Notes under the pieces: generated by a model
Told to the model about the DNA's origin: nothing
Database searches by the model: none
Seen by the model: only the letters and a program-made list of their open reading frames with translations
Assembly (NCBI GenBank): GCA_015099395.1
Contig: AP024096.1
Span: 124,001 to 188,000, forward strand
Origin: Ktedonobacteria bacterium brp13
Lineage (GTDB): Bacteria; Chloroflexota; Ktedonobacteria; Ktedonobacterales; Ktedonobacteraceae
DNA: 64,000 nucleotides
Reading direction: 5' to 3'
In this document: in pieces, positions 61,803-64,000 of the stretch
Numbering within the stretch: the first letter of the stretch is position 1
Layout of the letters: the number at the start of each line of letters is the position of its first letter
Position numbers and translations under genes: made by a program

Positions 61803-64000
61803 TTAAACTTCGCCGTATGGTACCCACACATTTTTAACCTGCGTTGCCTCACGTAAAAATTGTTCGCCTTCACCCTGCACATGATTGAGCCAGTTGCGGG
61901 TATGTCCATAGTTGACCCAGGTCCGTTTCATATTGCTTGCTGATGCATATTCTACCTTCTGACTCCCCGCAGATGAGCCAAAGTACCACATCGCGTCTAC
62001 ATCCTCGTGTTCGGCGATGACCTGGCTAAGAGCATCGCGCTCACCTGTGATAATGTTGATAACACCGGGTGGAACATCTGATGTCTCAATAACCTGGTAG
62101 AAGTCGGTTGCGCTCAACGGCGATTGCTGTGAAGGGAGTACGATGACGCTGTTGCCCATTGAAATTGCGGGTGCAACCAGCGAGATGAAGCCCAGTAGCG
62201 GATAGTCATCTGGGCAGGCAATACCTATCACTCCAATGGCCTCGCGCATTGCCAGCGTTACACCTCTCATCGGGGGACGGTGGATGGTTCCCTCGAATTT
62301 ATCGGCCCAGGCTGCATAGCTGAACAGGCGTGACAGTGCAACTTCCACTTCTTGTGTGGCTGCTTGCTGATTGACACCTGTCTGGCGCATAAGTTGTCGC
62401 ACAAACTCATCACTACGTACAGAGAGATTTTCTGCCAGATAATACAGGATCTGTGCTCGATTATGAGGCGTGCTATTAGCCCATTTCTCAGCCGCGTGTG
62501 CGGCCTCGACCGCGTTACGCACGTCTTTGCGATTGCCATCGCCTACTTCGCCAATGATAACACCAGCAGCGTTATACACACTGCAGCTATAGCCTGCATC
62601 TGGACGAACCTGCTTACCTCCGATAAATAGCTTTGGTGTGCGATCGATCCCTGGCGTCAGTAGACTTTCTGCCGCCTGCACAATATTGTAAGTAGTGCCA
62701 TCTGACGTTTCTGTTTCATCGGTATCAGTAACTCCGGTTTCTGGTAAAGACGAAGGTTCAATTGAGATTTTTGTCTGCTCCCACGTCGGGCGGACGTATT
62801 CATAAAGTCCTTCCTTGCCACCTTCACGACCGTACCCACTTTCGCGGTATCCCCCAAAACCACAGGTAGCATCAAAAAGGTTAGTGCTGTTGATCCAGAT
62901 GCTACCGGCTTTGAGCTTTGGTGCGACATCGAGGGCGAGATTGATATTGTCACTCCAGATACTGGCGGCAAGGCCATAGCGCGTATTATTCGCTAGCGCG
63001 ATAGCCTCGGGAAGTGTACGAAAGGTCATTGTAACAAGTACAGGGCCAAAAATCTCAACCTGGGAGATGGTGTTTGCCGACGAGACATCTGTAAAGAGGG
63101 TAGGCGGGAAAAACGATCCCTCAGTTGGACATGCCCACGAAGGTTGCCAGATGGTTGCTCCTTCTTGCACGCCTTGATCTACCAGAAGCTGAATATCTTT
63201 TAACTGCGTTGGTGAAACGATTGCCCCGATATCAACGGCCTTATCAAGGGAATCACCGATACGCAGACGTTCCATACGTGCTTTGAGCTTCGTGATCAGG
63301 CGCTCCGCGATATTCTCCTGTACAAGGAGACGTGATCCAGCGCAGCAGACCTGCCCCTGGTTAAACCAGATCGCATCGACAACACCCTCTACAACACTGT
63401 CAAGATCGGCGTCATCAAAGACGATAAACGGTGATTTGCCGCCCAGTTCGAGCGATAGACGTTTGCCAGAGCCAGCCGTTGAACGCCGAATGCTGCGTCC
63501 AACTTCGGTAGAGCCAGTAAAGGCGATCTTGTCGATGTCAGGGTGTTCCACCAGGGCATTGCCTACGTGTGCTGCCTCTCCTGTCAGGATATTTACGACT
63601 CCTGCCGGTAGACCAATCTCCTGCACGATCTCCGCAAATTTTAAGGCTGTTAGTGACGTATAGCGTGCTGGTTTGAGTACAACAGTATTGCCCATTGCGA
63701 TAGCGGGCGCGATTTTCCAGGACAGCATGAGCAGAGGGAAGTTCCAGGGAATGATCTGTCCGACAACACCCAGGGGTTGATAACTGGAAAGCTCACTCTC
63801 CATCAGTTGTGCCCACCCTGCATGATAATAGAAGTGGCGTGCGACCAGCGGAATATCAATATCGCGTGTCTCGCGAATGGTTTTCCCGTTGTCCAATGCT
63901 TCCAGTACTGCTAGCAGGCGTGAGTGTTTTTGTACCTGGCGTGCCAGCGCATAGAGGTAACGCGCACGTGTATGCCCTGGTGTTTTGCTCCACGTCTGAA
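61803..64000 (-). CDS. Tandem-domain aldehyde dehydrogenase (ALDH16-like), 5' end outside window
   Basis: At least 731 residues; the frame stays open to the right edge, so the start is missing. The first domain is a complete ALDH core: PWNFPLLMLSWKIAPAIAMG, FTGSTEVGRSI, LELGGKSPFIVFDDADLD and the catalytic Cys in QGQVCCAGSRL. After a linker (about 120 residues later on) a second ALDH-like domain begins (KLFIGGKQVRPDAG, then AIGVIGIACPDDYPLLGF), but its catalytic Cys region is replaced (WYFGSSAGSQKVEYA), so it is likely structural. This matches the ALDH16 architecture. It oxidises aldehydes with NAD(P); substrate unknown. Confidence 0.9.
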   Translation of the reverse strand, partial: QTWSKTPGHTRARYLYALARQVQKHSRLLAVLEALDNGKTIRETRDIDIPLVARHFYYHAGWAQLMESELSSYQPLGVVGQIIPWNFPLLMLSWKIAPAIAMGNTVVLKPARYTSLTALKFAEIVQEIGLPAGVVNILTGEAAHVGNALVEHPDIDKIAFTGSTEVGRSIRRSTAGSGKRLSLELGGKSPFIVFDDADLDSVVEGVVDAIWFNQGQVCCAGSRLLVQENIAERLITKLKARMERLRIGDSLDKAVDIGAIVSPTQLKDIQLLVDQGVQEGATIWQPSWACPTEGSFFPPTLFTDVSSANTISQVEIFGPVLVTMTFRTLPEAIALANNTRYGLAASIWSDNINLALDVAPKLKAGSIWINSTNLFDATCGFGGYRESGYGREGGKEGLYEYVRPTWEQTKISIEPSSLPETGVTDTDETETSDGTTYNIVQAAESLLTPGIDRTPKLFIGGKQVRPDAGYSCSVYNAAGVIIGEVGDGNRKDVRNAVEAAHAAEKWANSTPHNRAQILYYLAENLSVRSDEFVRQLMRQTGVNQQAATQEVEVALSRLFSYAAWADKFEGTIHRPPMRGVTLAMREAIGVIGIACPDDYPLLGFISLVAPAISMGNSVIVLPSQQSPLSATDFYQVIETSDVPPGVINIITGERDALSQVIAEHEDVDAMWYFGSSAGSQKVEYASASNMKRTWVNYGHTRNWLNHVQGEGEQFLREATQVKNVWVPYGEV

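Overview
The window looks like chromosomal DNA of a free-living, carbohydrate-degrading bacterium. The style suggests Chloroflexota of the Ktedonobacteria type: decayed insertion sequences and gene relics, long Pro/Thr linkers on secreted hydrolases, a NACHT NTPase fragment, and a DUF917/HyuA/NCS1 cluster. This placement is an inference from gene content; no rRNA or marker gene is present. I saw no rRNA, tRNA or CRISPR array.

Layout. 1-4503 (minus): an aerobic terminal oxidase operon, cupredoxin-like protein, then oxidase subunits II, I, III, then a CtaG-like assembly factor that runs off the left edge. 5129-8605 (plus): a membrane-anchored beta-propeller protein, then a GntR/UTRA regulator with a TauE/SafE exporter and its DUF1634 partner. 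8633-15954: two broken copies of one IS6-type element flank a GtrA/GT2/GT39 envelope glycosylation operon and a zinc formaldehyde dehydrogenase-like gene. 15963-24597: a compact catabolic island, with a PucR regulator, DUF1177 and DUF917 genes on minus, facing an NCS1 nucleobase-type permease, a short hydantoinase/oxoprolinase and a second DUF917 gene on plus. 24600-31255: gene relics, a secreted GH18 chitinase, a GNAT acetyltransferase and a D-threonine aldolase/DSD1-type enzyme, with several long hairpins.

31262-47202 is a fucoside-utilization locus. A GntR-led minus-strand operon encodes fuconate dehydratase, a mutarotase, an SDR, an aldo/keto reductase and a lactonase, which is the non-phosphorylating L-fucose route without its last enzyme. 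It is followed by a sugar ABC importer without its ATPase, a ROK repressor, and secreted GH27 and GH95 glycosidases. A C-terminal relic of a GH29 fucosidase lies between the enzyme and importer operons. Both ROK-side promoters carry matching palindromes. A GH36 alpha-galactosidase, a GH76 enzyme and a LacI repressor continue the carbohydrate theme to 52644. Four similar LacI-type operators surround that repressor, one of them on an intact promoter in front of a ruined ABC importer.

52700-57963 is mostly debris (permease, binding-protein, CBM, Hsp20 and amino-acid permease fragments) with an intact DUF488 gene and a formamidase. 57964-61490 is a G+C-richer pair of ABC half-transporters. 61803-64000 is a tandem-domain aldehyde dehydrogenase cut by the right edge. 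Likely logic of the central part: extracellular hydrolases release fucose, galactose and mannose-type sugars, the ABC system imports them, and the GntR, ROK and LacI regulators gate enzyme, transporter and hydrolase operons separately.
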